Part shown: piece by piece, positions 34,075 through 45,861 of the stretch | Layout of the letters: each line of letters begins with the position of its first letter | Position numbering within the stretch: the first letter of the stretch is position 1 | Origin: Ligula intestinalis | Lineage: Eukaryota > Platyhelminthes > Cestoda > Diphyllobothriidea > Diphyllobothriidae | Direction: 5' to 3' | Assembly: GCA_036362985.1 (NCBI GenBank) | Contig: JAYGXS010000004.1 | Span: forward strand, 17,973,388-18,037,387 | DNA length: 64,000 bases | The notes under the pieces: generated by a model | Database searches by the model: none | Told to the model about the DNA's origin: nothing | The model's input: only the letters and a program-made list of their open reading frames with translations | Made by a program: the position numbers and the translations under genes

Positions 34075-34391
34075 CCTTCTCTGGATTTCCATAAGCTGAA
34101 ATCGGACTTGAACATTGATCTTGCCTACACTAACAATCTCCTGCGTCAACGACTGCATCGAGACAATCGAGCTAATTTTATCACACAGCTCACCGAATGC
34201 CTACGGCTGATTCGCTGCCGAGTGGCGACCGCGGTGGCCTACATCCAACCGGATCATATTTCACCACCGCTCGACCCCCCACCACCACCGCCGCCCCCTG
34301 CATCGGCTCGCCCACATCAGGCGGAGTCTGCTGCATCCCCCTCCGCTCCGACTTCCCCTGTCCAGGACACTGTCCAATCTCGCTGCTATAA
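34075..34391 (+). CDS. Candidate internal exon with poly-proline tract
   Basis: A 317-bp exon between acceptor TTTCAG (34069-34074) and the strong donor GTAAGT (34392). It opens in phase 0 and ends after two bases of a codon. The first 60 residues look like an amphipathic helical region (HKLKSDLNIDLAYTNNLLRQ, then ITQLTECLRLIRCRV). A run of about eight prolines follows, then a Ser/Pro/Ala-rich disordered tail. Poly-proline runs often bind SH3, WW or profilin-type partners, but the family is not recognised. Composition and splice sites make this one of the better exon candidates. The rest of the gene is not visible. Confidence 0.55.
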
Positions 34392-36640
34392 GTAAGTTTC
34401 AGGTTGTAAATTAAATCGCTCCCACGACTACCCCCGACTCCGCTTTAATCCGGACGCCGTATTATGAAGCCATTGCGAAATAAATTTTCCAAAGATAGTT
34501 AACAGTGGAGAGGGGGGTGTACGTTTTTTGATGCTGCGGGCAAGCAAGTTACCGAGAGTGTCGCGGTGCCTTTGCAGCAGTTGTTTGCTTAAGGAAGAAA
34601 ATGATATGGATATCAGTGCACCCTTGTTCCTCTTTATTCAAGAAAAAAGTTCAAGGAAACCCCAGCTCAATACAGACGGTTCCCCGAGGACTGATTTTCT
34701 CAATTTGTCCTCTATAAACGGCAAAGATTGTTTATGCAGATAATCCCCAAGGAATAGCTGTGCGTTGGTTTCACCGCCTTGTTAGTTAGTTCGGCTGCTG
34801 TGTTTAAGAGACGCTAGTCTTCAGACTGGATAAAACACATAGATATGGTGAATGCTATAGCTTGCTTGGTCGATGCATTCATTCATAAGTACCATTTGTA
34901 CCTTCTAAAGTGCCAAATATTTTTGTATACCAGCTTAAATTATCAGTTGACCAAACTAATCAATTAAATGGCCAAGTTTTCGACCACAAAAAATTTTGTC
35001 CATATTCAGGAAGGAGTACAACGTCAGCGCGATGATAATAGGGAATAAGAAAAGTGTTTTTATTTTGCTTTTGATGAGTTTTCAGTTAAATTCTTTCAAT
35101 TTACCCAATAGCAATTTTGTGCAAAATTTACTTTTGCAAGCGCTGTTTCCCTTCTGTGAGTTGGTGGTTATTTTCTAGGATATTTTTGCAACAGCACTAT
35201 TAAGTTGTGGTCCTGGAGGGATATTAAGGTCAAAGCAATTTTATTTTAACCATCATCTGATTTTGCTCATTCTGAAGATTATGCTGACGTGACCAGTCAT
35301 TTTAAGGTCTTTTAGAGCATTTTGCGCAATCAAGGTGATTTTTTATTGCGAGGTTCGGTAAAACTGTGGAAGAAGTATCCTTAGCGAGCATTTCATTTAA
35401 GCACCATATGTTCATAAAAGGGTGCCTTCTAAATTCCCCTCAAACACCTGATAATGCTTACGATGCAATGACGGACGAGGTTGCCGCTACATGTGCTGAG
35501 TAAATCATGAAATAGGTCATTGGTTTGAGCACCAGGCTGGCAAAAGCAGTTTGATTCTCAAATATTTGTTGAGTTTTTAAAGATGCAAAATTAAATGTAA
35601 TTACACGGCTGCATTATTTCGAGGCGTTTAAGATTTCAAAGAACTGGTCATAATCGGCCAAACTTTATCAAGTGGTTTCTTGATTGTTAGAAACTAAACT
35701 CGACGGTCTTTTTTAAAGGAATAAAACCTTTGACGAGCTGCACATCGTTATAAACTCAAGAATATTTCCTTTTAGTGAGTCCACCACCCTCACAGAAACC
35801 TGGTTATGCGTTATTGAGTAAGCAGTTACCCCTCACTTCCCCCGGAAAAGAAACCAAATTCGATATAAACACTTTCTGATTACGACCTGAGTTGTTGAAT
35901 CCTGGTGCGTTTCCTTCGGTCGTGTATTTTGCACGCACAGACGAGCTCTCTAGTTCTATCGAGTGAACCCACCTCCAGCATCAGAAAAATAGCTGGCTCG
36001 GGGTGGTTGTCTTATAACTGGAAGTAAGAAGAGATAGGGGAGATTTAGGTTGACTGTCACTGCGCATATTCCTCAATCAGATGCGGTTAAAAATCTCAGG
36101 GTGCACTGTAAGCTATGAATTGGAAGGCTGCCAACTGACGGAATAATTTGGAGCTCACGGTCAGCATAGTGGATGTTTCTATGGAGCGGTCAAATGATGA
36201 ACTGCGAACCAGGCTGTGACGTATTCCTATTAACATGGCCTCTATATGGCACTGACGTTCGGTGGGATGCAAAAAGATCCACTATTTTTTCAATGAAACA
36301 CAGGGTATTCATGCACATTGATGTTTATGTCGTGGCACAACAAGGTGCAGTTTCCCGCCCCGCCGGCCACCGGTGCCCTCTTCCGCCTCCGATTCTCCCA
36401 AATTTGTACTATCGCAGTCTCCAGGTGAGGGAGGGAGTAACGAGTGCGTAAAATTAATCAAAAATCTCTATCACTATACACTTTTTTCCTGTGCCTACCT
36501 ACATTTGAGACATGGTGGTCACTGCAGGTAATAATAATCGACCTTCCACCGACGGATTTCCATTTTGAGCTGGTGCGGCTTTCGTTTGTGCTTCAAGCAG
36601 CATAATGTGGCTTCATTTTCATTCATGCTCATCCTAGTAA
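34392..36640. other. No recognisable gene
   Basis: Starts with the donor of the preceding exon and may be its intron. Only short frames. Nothing recognisable as the next exon. Confidence 0.5.
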
Positions 36641-36740
36641 GCGAGAAGAAGCAGCTGTGATCGGTGGGATACGGATTTTATTTGCCTGACGTCTCGAAAT
36701 CTGTCGCGGATCCATCATCAGAGACAATTTTCAGCCACGG
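36641..36740 (-). repeat. PLE end with hammerhead remnant
   Basis: On the minus strand: AATTGTCT, CTGATGA (complement of 36715-36721), stem II GGATCC with a GATTTC partner, GAGA instead of GAAA (complement of 36692-36695), palindrome ACGT, C17 (complement of 36688), then AGGCAAATAAAA. GTCT pairs with AGGC, and TT with AA extends stem I. A single G12-A-A to G-A-G change separates it from a full core. Confidence 0.65.
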
Positions 36741-36964
36741 GCAATTAATACACAGGGAGTTTTTGTATTTATAGGACACAGTCACTATGATACTGCACAC
36801 TTGGGTATGATGAATGGTTGGCCATCTGGCTTCCCGAAGCTGGCATTAGGTGATACATAGGCCCATGCGTCCGAAAGTGGTGACTAAGTTTGGCCAAATT
36901 GAGCCCTAGCACCCAATATGAATTAGGTATGTTGTTGTGCTTGTTTGTAGACTGGGGGGCCGTG

Positions 36965-37510
36965 AATCATGAGTCAAGTAATTTGCGATCCACGATGGAT
37001 TTCGGAAAGTCAGGCAAATAAAATTCTTGCCTCAGCGATCACATCTAGCTCTTCTCAAATACCTCCTGGAACTTGCATGTTCGTTGGTGTTGGCACCCTC
37101 GTAAACGTTCATATGTTTGAGCCTTTTTGGCTCGCCAGAGATGCTGTTTGTCCGCGCAGATTATATTAAAATTTCGTATAAATGCCACTTCAGACCCTTG
37201 CATAAAGTTTCCTAACAAAGTATACATGAATGGTTCAAGAAAAGTGTGAGTTTGCTCACCTTTCTGTTCAACTGGGATGAGTTCTGTCACATATCAACAA
37301 TCCTAGGCGCGGCTATCCATGCTTTGATGGCAATTTTAGTCCGATGACCCCATCTGCGCATGACCATGACTATGTTATCATCACCTATTTATAAAGGATT
37401 CACGAAGGAATCCAAAACGTCAGGAAATTAAAGCCCTTGTTCCAGTGATTGCATCTTCGTCGTCTGAAATGATGCCTGGAACTAGCATATTCTCCTCTAT
37501 TGGCGATCAA
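36965..37510 (+). repeat. Two PLE ends in tandem, 410 bp apart
   Basis: GTCAGGCAAATAAAATTCTTG at 37009-37029 is echoed by GTCAGGAAATTAAAGCCCTTG at 37419-37439. Both are followed by a similar 80-base tail with CCTGGAACT. The second copy is close to the palindromic ends at 4.7 kb. Upstream stem II halves survive (GGATTC with GGAATCC near 37396-37414), but no CTGATGA is left. These are decayed hammerhead-bearing ends in direct orientation. Confidence 0.6.
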
Positions 37511-38252
37511 ATTCCTATTTTTCAATCACTTATTTCAAACAAATTCATCTGCAAAGTCCTCGGTACATGTTAGTGATTAGAATATTTTCACCGCTATTGG
37601 CTTAATTTGTGCCTACAGCAATATTTTCGCTTTCACTGCTGGAAAGGCTTTATTTCCTCTCTGAATAATTACCGATAAGTCCCAACCTGCTAGCTGATAG
37701 ACGCGCTAACTGCAGGGAATAGAAGAGGTAGTGTACCCAATCATGCGAAATCAGCGAACACTACTCCCGCCCTCTGCGAACTTTGACATTCGCAACTACC
37801 GGAGCGTAGACTGGCAGCTCAGCGGTAGGTCGTTGGCCTACGGTCTACCCCTGGCCAACATGATCCGTCGGACAGCGAGAGCAAATAAACTACTATTCAT
37901 GACACGTTCGGTGCACTTTAGCTCACCTTTCCCAATGTGCATAATTGGTTCTTGCTGTACCGTAACATGTTGAGGGTTAAGAGGAGAGCAAGTTAGCTTG
38001 ACACATCAAAATCCAAAAATAAACGCGGCTTACCGTCCCCCTGCACCGGTAGTGATGATTCACGTTCTATAGCAGATAACTGTTTTAAATGTACTTTAAA
38101 CATGCCCAATGTTCTACATTAGCCAGGGCATACGAACAGGACTATTTAAGCAGACATTTACCAACCAAAACTTATATACTTAATATTTTCAATTTGGCAA
38201 CTAGTTGTTGCAGTTAAAATGCGTTGCTCCCTTATATTTATGGGCATTGCCG
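37511..38252. other. No recognisable gene
   Basis: Anonymous. A tRNA-like stretch near 37811-37850 (CAGCTCAGCGGTAGG) lacks a B box. Confidence 0.45.
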
Positions 38253-38330
38253 GCAAAGACAAAGGACACTGGAATGGCCATTTCTGGCTGATTGGCTATT
38301 GTTAGCCAATCATATCCGATCCCAGCTCGA
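38253..38330 (-). mobile_element. SINE body remnant with hammerhead fold
   Basis: Minus-strand reading: GATTGG, CTAACAA (complement of 38299-38305, in place of CTGATGA), a stem II region, AGCCA, GAAA (complement of 38281-38284), palindromic TGGCCA, then CCAGTG and the CCTTTGTCTTTGCCGG tail. The tRNA-like head is not recognisable. Core mutations suggest it is inactive. Confidence 0.6.
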
Positions 38331-39727
38331 TTCTGTGTCGTGCTTTGAGAAGTCTAATGTTCTAACCATTATTAATCCACCTACACTACTTATCGTAATG
38401 CCTTTGATGGCGCGGCTCAAGAGGGAATCCAAGGGCAGAACGGGGGCGAATGGCTTCCATTAACGATAACTGAGCATCCATAAACGAACCTGAATTGTAT
38501 GTTCGTCAGTTCACATGATCTGTAAAGCGCCAACTGGCAAACAATTTGAAAGCAAAAACGGGATATTTATTAATAGCAATTACCCGAGGTCTTGTCTTTT
38601 AGGAAGATCAGGAAAGAAATCAAATTTTTGGAATGTTTGTTCACTTGTCCCTCGTAAACAGTATGTGCTCAGAAGAAGGGGAATACAAGCTGTCTTAAGT
38701 CAACCGCAACTTACAGTTTTTGGCTCAATTCAAATCAACAAAAGGAGAAAGGCGACTGCTTCACGAACCTAAACGTATGCATTTATGCTATTCCCCTATT
38801 TTTTGACCTAAGTGGTAGTGCATATGTATCCGATTATCAGCTACGCTACGTATGTGATCGATTGCATTAGTTTTCTTGAAGCCACGGAGACAGCATCTAC
38901 ACGATCAGTAGGGTAAGACAGTCAGCTCATGACAGACTTAGCAAGTTATCCTTTTTCCTGTCCCTTTCAAGTTCGCCGGTTTGTTTTTTCGCGGGCGAAG
39001 TACTGATTTCCGTTCGTTTTTTATATGAGCTCACAATCTGCTTTGATCCTGCACTATCAGAGTGCTTCACCACGCATTGCTGACTTAAACTGATGTTTTG
39101 GGGGTTTGGTAGATTTTAATAATTCAATTGGCTCAATTTTGAAAAAATCGCGGCCTCGGTGGTAGTCGAACTCACACAATAGGGAAAACTTTTACAATTG
39201 TATCGATCGAATTGTTAAAAATTCTATATCATTGGCAAACTGACAGATAAACGTAAAGCGGATCGATCTATGGAAATCACCTATCATATTGCCTGTCAAT
39301 AAGTTAAATAAAATACTTTTTGCGCAAGTTACTGACATTCAGTGTGAGAAAATTGCGGAATCAATACCTTTGATGAATATCTACGAAAACCAGTCTGCTG
39401 AAATCTGTTGCAGAACACTATGGCCATCCACTTGTATTTTGTTAACTAAAAGATCTTTTTCCGTTCGCTTTAATCAATTTGTTTGTGAGCATATATTTGA
39501 TGCAAGACAACATCCGCCTGATAGTCAAGCATAAGACGACTGATAACGAAGAACCAGGAGGGCTAATTAAGTTTTGAAACTGACTTCTCGGATGTGGACG
39601 GCTGAACAACTATCGCTCGAAGTACGCCGATCGGTGATAAATGTGGTAGACGGTAAACTAATTAATTATGTCTTAAGCTTTTTTTCGGCTACAAATTTAT
39701 AAGAGGTGTATACAACAGGATATATCG
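38331..39727. other. No recognisable gene
   Basis: Anonymous sequence with short frames and no shared repeats noticed. Confidence 0.5.
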
Positions 39728-39880
39728 ATGTCAATAAATGTCATGACAGCTTTTTAACTGCATCTTTTCGCTGCATGAGGATGATAACGAAGAGAACATA
39801 CAACAGTTTGAAAATTTACATAATGACATGGCATAACAAAAAGGATCACAGTTCAGTTTAAATAATGATCAAATAAAGGG
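39728..39880 (+). repeat. Inverted copy of PLE reverse transcriptase segment
   Basis: The stretch CGATGTCAATAAATG ... CGCTGCATGAGGATGATAACGAAGAG ... CATGGCATAAC is nearly the complement of 40800-40920. It is therefore a plus-strand copy of a piece of the PLE on the minus strand next to it. The two copies are about 80-90% alike by eye. Confidence 0.7.
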
Positions 39881-39935
39881 CACTGCATTAAATCAACTTA
39901 GAAAAAGGAAGGGAGTTTAGGGAAGTGAACAAAAA

Positions 39936-40925
39936 TCACTTGGGAATTAAAATAAGTGCCAAAATTCCTGTAAAATTGGAGTTTGAGCACATGTTCAACC
40001 TGCTTGCATAGGTTGGGTTTCTCCCACCGTATGAAGGCAGCTTCCGAATAGCATAGCGTTTGAATTGTTCGGGCCCTAACAAGTACTCGAAATGCCGCCC
40101 CGGCTGCCAGTTGCCATACGCCAAATGTACTCGCATTCGCAAGTATGTACATTTAAATTCGTACACACAATTTGAGGTGGCGTGCAATGGAAAAGCATCC
40201 TTTGCCTGGTTTACTGGAATGCTTTAAGTAGGACTTAAGAAGTCGAATTTTCCTGCGTTGCAGGTCCTTTCCATAGTACAGCGCAATCGCCGCCAGACTT
40301 TATTTGAAATATCATCACCCCTAAAGGCTGAGGAGCAGATAATTCGATCAATTTGGACTGTAGAGAATTGGTGTACTTCTGAACAAAGCGTGTGGAATAA
40401 CTACAGTTAAATAGGGCTGTTTTGATGCAGGAAAGCTCTGCAGGCAGGGTTTTACTAGAGTAAAAGTTCCTTGCTCGTTGAAAGAGAGTGTGTAACAGAT
40501 TTCGCTTCCACTGAATAGGCACAAAAATCATGAAATGTAGGTTCTGCCCTTTCCATGTATCTTTGGGAAAAACTGAATGCTCTATGCAACCATCAGCCTC
40601 TCTAAACATGAGGACGTCTAGAAAGGAAAGCTTTTTAAGCTGCTCTGTTTCCAGTGTGAATTTAATTTTAGATTTAGAGTATTCAAAAAAATGAGGAGGT
40701 CATCGGCGCCTTTCTTAGAATCCACAATCGTGAATATGTCATTTACATATCTTCTACATAACCTTGTCTTATTAAATCTGAATTGAACTATGCTCCTTGC
40801 TGTTATTCCATGTAATTCTTTGAAATTTCAAGCTGTTGTATGTTCTCTTCGTTAGCATCCTCATGCAGCGACAAGGTGCAGTTGGGAAGCCGTCACCAGC
40901 TTTATTGATGTCAATAAATTCTGCT
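39936..40925 (-). pseudogene. PLE reverse transcriptase to linker, broken
   Basis: Minus-strand frames read RRYVNDIFTIVDSKKGADD (motif C region, with YVND for YVDD), then LETEQLKKLSFLDVLMFRE and SVFPKDTWKGQ. FVPIQWKRNLLHTLFQRARN (thumb) follows, and finally CVYEFKC, the start of the linker to the nuclease. A frameshift falls in a T-run near 40690. This order and these blocks are specific to PLEs. The GIY-YIG part is lost: the sequence runs into the inverted copy at 39728-39880. Confidence 0.8.
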
Positions 40926-41204
40926 TTTAAAATAAGGTATGTGGTTGTACAGCAAATATATTATGTGAAAACTGCAACCCTAATGGTCTGTGCCTCCGGT
41001 GTTAAATTCAAATTTGGACACACGTTTTCAGGCTAGTATACCTCTTAGTTCAGCTACTTTTTTTCTTTGCAAGTGCTTTGTAGAGGGATGCACATTAACC
41101 GCATCCTTAAGGATATTTTCATGATTCTGTGGCGGGACATTGCTCTTCTGCTTGATTAACTATACGATTTATTGTTAATGCAAGCGAACATGCGAGTCCC
41201 GAGA

Positions 41205-41265
41205 AGTAATTGAGAAGAAGAAGACGACATATTGTCCCGGCGATCGAGTCGTCTTCTACTTCGCA
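41205..41265. repeat. Short PLE-end fragment with hairpin
   Basis: ATATTGTCCCGGCGATCGAGTCG resembles the PLE end at 59.26-59.29 kb. AAGACGAC (41221-41228) and GTCGTCTT (41249-41256) can pair. Confidence 0.5.
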
Positions 41266-42825
41266 ATCTACGCTTTACATAGCTTAATCCAAATCAGACC
41301 GAGTGTCAGTTAGTATTGACATTCGGAGTGCACATGTTTAAGCAGATACTAAGGTGGCATTCAGATACATCTTGCAGAATTTCAAACGACAATACACCAA
41401 TACAGAGCTCTAATATTATGGCTATCAACCTGGGTTTTCCTTAAAACGCCCGTCTGTCACATTCATAATTTTAAGCTATCGAATCGCTTCAGGTCTAAAT
41501 TCTTCTAAGTTGACAGAATGTGATTAAAAAGAGCCTCTTTAATCCCTTAATCAAATAATTTACAATAGTGTACCCTCTGGGAATGATTTATCTCGAAACA
41601 TATTGCAATGCAGCAATTTCTGGAAGGTTTTCACAATCTGCATATTATGAAGTGTATTATGCACAGTTCGACACTTTCCGATGGAACTGCGTTAATGATA
41701 CAGCATCCCCTTACGTGTGACTTCGTTCTTTCCTTTACGGTTTCCATAAGACATTCAACTATAGCCTTCCTGAGCGTCCAATTCGTGTATTACCCCTCAC
41801 AGAGCGAAACAGTTCGACGGCGTTTCTTTCTAGACTCGAGTAATATTCGCAAAATCGCGAAAAGTTGGGGAAATAGGATAAGTTGGCTAACACCCAATCA
41901 TTGCTACGAGGGTTGTTAATTAGCTTTTCAATGCAACATTAGGCTATGCTCATTCCATATTTGCCAAAAACCACAGAACTCCCCCATGCCTATTTCACCG
42001 AGTGCAACAATAGCCGGAATATTCGGAAATTCTTATAGAAAAGGATAACATGGTAGCGTACTCCATGCGAAAATGATAAAATATTGCCTGTCATCTGACT
42101 TCTATTTATGCACACAAATCTTACTGGGCTTAGAGCGCATAAAAGAAACACCAAACGTGGACCAACTTAAGCATAAATCTGACTGATATTTGAAATCCAT
42201 GAATAAAATCCTCCTTTTTTAGACAGCGGGTATTTTATTGATCCCAAATTAATTTTCTAAATCCTCTGGGTGCTTGGAATCTGGCCCAGTAGAAGACGGT
42301 TTATCTACTGAGGATAGAATCCAGCTGGCACAAACGTCTATATTACATCATAATTCTGGCCTTCCTGTAGTATTCACTTAGTTTACATTCTTCAATAACA
42401 GTAAAGGTCTGCAAAATGCTTTTCGATTTTTTCAATCCTGCCTGTTTGACATTTTAACCGCTATTTATTTTTGTGAATTAAACTTTCCGCGCCTCACTTC
42501 GTCAATTCTGTTGTGTCGAGGTGACAGGCAACAGTCGAAAGGCCTACGCGAAATTATTTTACGCGAGGAAATGCTGTTTCGCTCCAAAATCTCTGCTTTC
42601 CTTTCAATCCTTTTAAGTGCTGTTTTTCAATTTCCAAGCACAGCAAACGGACGCAAGTCGTTTGGGTTATCTTCATCAGTTTTCTCTGAACAACTACTGT
42701 TGTCTTTCGTTATAGTCGTTTACTTTATGGCATGGTTTTGTATGGCTTTCCAAAGGCAGAGGATGCTTGCTTTCAATCTATTGAAGGTCAAATACGTAAC
42801 GTTTATTATATACGTTTACTATCAG
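41266..42825. other. No firm gene upstream of PC4-like exon
   Basis: A long frame (42511-43092) runs through this end of the region. The part before 42826 reads as hydrophobic, T-rich translation and is better explained as intron. It ends in TTTACTATCAG, the proposed acceptor. Confidence 0.45.
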
Positions 42826-42933
42826 GGTTCCAATGGTGTCAAAAGTAACCTTTATGGCCTTTCCATGACCCGAAAACAGTGGAAAAGTTTGTCTGTAGAT
42901 GAATCTTTCGCTACTCTAGTAAATCACCCGACA
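42826..42933 (+). CDS. Candidate exon with PC4/SUB1-like motif
   Basis: A 108-bp, 36-codon segment in phase 0 at both ends, between acceptor ATCAG (42821-42825) and donor GTAAGC (42934). It contains G-V-K, then YGLSMTRKQWKSL. This fits the second half of the PC4/SUB1 domain, where a G-x-S-L-x-x-x-Q-W-x-x-L pattern follows a K-rich turn. PC4 is a single-stranded-DNA-binding transcription coactivator in the nucleus. The first half of the domain (the VDIREYY-type strand) should be on an upstream exon, which I do not see. The match is short, so a chance resemblance is possible. Confidence 0.45.
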
Positions 42934-44713
42934 GTAAGCTCGGGTACGGACAACGCTAGAAACTCAGACTATGCTAAACGCAACAGTAAAATCAGCAATT
43001 TTTATCCTGAGGGCACCTGCATTCGTCTACGTCCGTGTGTGGTAAGGGAGAGCTTTCACGTGACAAACACGTCACGTCAGCAAAAAAACTAAAGATAAAA
43101 TCCAAAAAATTAGAAGGTTAAAATAATTTTGATTGGGAGGGTTGCGTGATTATCTTAACGTTAACAAAAGCATCCTCAATTTTAGACCTCTCGGTACACT
43201 GTGATATATACTGATCGGCTCCCTCATAGGCATGTTGCAACCCCGTTCATGTTTTTATCAAAATATTTTGAAGGAGGGCTGGGTGCTGGCTAAGTCAGAT
43301 AGATAGAGACTCTTTCTTCCCGTTTGATGTTGATAAAAGCCGTTGCATATCTGCTTTAATTTTGTCAAGAACAAACTGCATTGTTAAAATAGACGAATTA
43401 GTAAGAACATGTGCTAATGGCGGAAAGGGCTTCCTCAAAATGAATGCAATGAAAGCGTTAAAAAAGCATATTCTGATATCAATAAATTTCACAGTGGTTA
43501 GAAAACCATCAAAATTCAACAAAAGACAACTTTAAAAAGCTCACTTCTCCTTAATTCCACTCTTGAAATGCACAGTAACTATCGTTTCAGTAAAATCAAT
43601 CTAATCTTTAAAATATTTTCCAACTAAGTTTCATGTAGAAACCGCAGAAAAGCATTGTCTTATTTAACTTCTATTTAGCTGAGAACCTGCTTTTGTGGTG
43701 TTATGAAAGTTCACAGTTTCAGTAATTGCTCTTACTCGAATAACCACTAATTTCCCAGTTCGTGCATAAAAAAGTATAATATTTACATTTTACATCAGGA
43801 TGGTATTCTGGGACTTATAATCTCCTTCTCAACTGTTCATTGTATTTTTCCTAAGATTTCGATTTCGGAAAACCGTATATAACTTTTTTTTCGTAAATGT
43901 CGTACTGTGTTTATGACTGGCCTTCTTATCTATCCGACATAATATTTGATCTAATGTATACTGCGCTATTTTTGTATTCTCTCATACGTTACTCCGTTAT
44001 GCAGTAGCAGGACGCAACTGATGAGCACTCTTTTTACTTATGGTTTCATTCAATTCTGCTGTCTACGCAATTTTCGAATTTTGCAATCAATAATTAAGTT
44101 ACTAAAACTCTATTGCAAGACATAGGCTCAACCCTTTTTTGCTGCAACTTAAGTAAGACCACTGGAAAGACTCCACATTGCATGAGTAAAATGTATGTAA
44201 ACAGCCGATTAGGTTATAGTTCTACAGCGATAGTTATGCGCAGGTCGAATACCTGTCAGATTAAACCTCAACGAAAAACAAAGCAAAATGTAAGTACTTT
44301 TTGGACAGTTAGCCTTACATTTCGAAAAATGGGGTTTCGACAGAAACAACTGTAGAGTAAGAATGATGAGCGCGCGCAAAATTTCGCAGGTTTCCTATCA
44401 GCAGCAGCAACGGACGCATAAAAATGACTTCGTTCTGCCACGTGCACCACACTTGACCATGTCAACATGTGTTCCGTGCGAAAACAAATAGTTCTTAACT
44501 CTGCATTTTAGCCGCTACGTTCAACCTGAATTAGGTAAACATACAAACCATCAGCTCTAAGCAAAGCTATCCATGTGTCCAGAAGTAAGCTCTCCATTTG
44601 GCGAAGAGCAGGGCTGTGCCGATGAAAAAAATAACACTTACTGTCAACTGTGTTGAGCAAAATACATCTAGAAATCAGCACCAGAATTCAAATATGTGGG
44701 TTACCAGTGATTT
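42934..44713. other. No recognisable gene
   Basis: Begins with the donor of the PC4-like exon. AT-rich short frames. Nothing recognised as a following exon. Confidence 0.5.
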
Positions 44714-44775
44714 GAATCCTATTGTCCCTGCCTCTGATGAAGGATCCACGACGAATTTTGAGATGTTAGGCAAGT
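44714..44775 (+). ncRNA. Hammerhead remnant of PLE type
   Basis: Stem I TGCCT (44729-44733) pairs exactly with AGGCA (44768-44772). CTGATGA is at 44734-44740. Stem II starts GGATCC, but its 3' strand is worn (GAATTTT). GAGA (44760-44763) replaces GAAA, and ATGT with T at position 17 replaces ACGTC. The fold is clear and the catalytic core is damaged. Confidence 0.65.
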
Positions 44776-44869
44776 ACAGTTCTTATCCCAGCGCTTAAAT
44801 CCTCTTCTTTTCAATTCTAGGACTGTCTTCAATTTTCAAAAAATTCACATTGAAAAGTTCAGAAGATGA

Positions 44870-45677
44870 ATTGGCGAACTTACGTTTGTTTATGGTAAAT
44901 TTTCGTCAGGCATTTACATCTATATGGTACTTCAGAGAAAAAACTATGCTGGTTGGTATAAAAATATTGCGATTTTCATGGAAGGGGAAGGGAGAGGGGT
45001 CTGGGTTAAAATCTGATCAGCTTTAGGGGGGACTGGTAGTCGGCCGAAGTTATGGCTGTTGGATTAGCGGCTTTTGCCTATGGTAACTACGGCGCCGCGA
45101 CGAACTTCTTTTGGGCACATAGGACCGGTCGGCGTAGCCTGATGGCGATCGCTTCTGACGTAGCTAACAGATGCTGGCCAAGGAATTTCGAATAGCGTGA
45201 GGGTACCTTGTAGATTACTCGAAAGGCCTCTTTGACATCCACGCCATGGTCTTTGTCTTCCAGGTGCGTTAGAATGGAACTATTTATACCCTTAAGTTGG
45301 CCCTTCCCTAACCATGCTGGAATGTGTTCTTGAACTCTTTTGGATAAACGCCGGCTCGTGCGAGCAATATAGCCTGCCCCACAGCATCTGTTGGCTACGG
45401 CAGAAGCGACCGTCATCAGGCTGCGCTGACTGGTTCTGTGACCCAAAAGAACTTCGTCACGGCGCCGTAGTTTTCATGGGCAAAAGCCGCTAAGCCGACT
45501 ACCAGTCCCCTCTAACGCTGATCAGACTTTTACCCCGACCCTCCCCCTTTCCCCTCCCCTGACAATCATACTATTTTTTCTACCAACCTGCATAGTTTAT
45601 TTACTTAACTACCATATAACTGTAAAGGCCTGACGATAATTTATCGAAAAAATGTATATTCGCCAATTCATCTTCTG
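44870..45677 (-). mobile_element. PLE copy with long inverted repeats
   Basis: Arms of about 245 bases (44870-45117 and 45439-45677) are inverted copies, about 75-80% alike by eye. They share GGACTGGTAGTCGG, GCGGCTTTTGCC, GGCGCCG and GAACTTCTTTTGGG. Between them lies the minus-strand GIY-YIG gene remnant. The left arm is the natural 3' continuation of that gene, and the right arm is a flipped duplicate joined to its truncated 5' side. A related single end lies at 30130-30325. Confidence 0.8.
45087..45446 (-). pseudogene. PLE GIY-YIG endonuclease, C-terminal fragment
   Basis: A 119-codon open frame with AGYIARTSRRLSKRVQEH (GIY-YIG second half and the R...R..EH catalytic region), ILTHLEDKDHGVD, AFRVIYKVPSRY, LLATSEAIAIRL and a QKKFV tail. 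Known PLE nucleases share this block order. It has no internal stop, so it is younger than the other copies, but the RT and the first GIY strand are missing. Its first residues lie in the flipped right arm and are not native. Confidence 0.8.
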
Positions 45678-45861
45678 AATTCTAGGACTGTTTATAACGC
45701 AGTGTTGGGTAAGTAACAGTGCCGATTTTTTACCAGTGGACTCTATCGTGACTGTCATGTAAGCCGCGGAAACTCCCGCTAGATCCTTCTCTGTAGCGGA
45801 CATATTTATGCTGCCATATCAGTGCCCAGGTTTGTATTCCCTTTATCTGCCTTATTTCCAG

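Noticed and set aside
37800..37860. tRNA-like CAGCTCAGCGGTAGG as a tRNA gene
   Set aside because: No B box at the proper distance and no acceptor stem pairing.
42511..43092. Longest frame (193 codons) as one protein
   Set aside because: Only the middle 36 codons look protein-like and they are bounded by splice signals. The ends read as T-rich or random translation.
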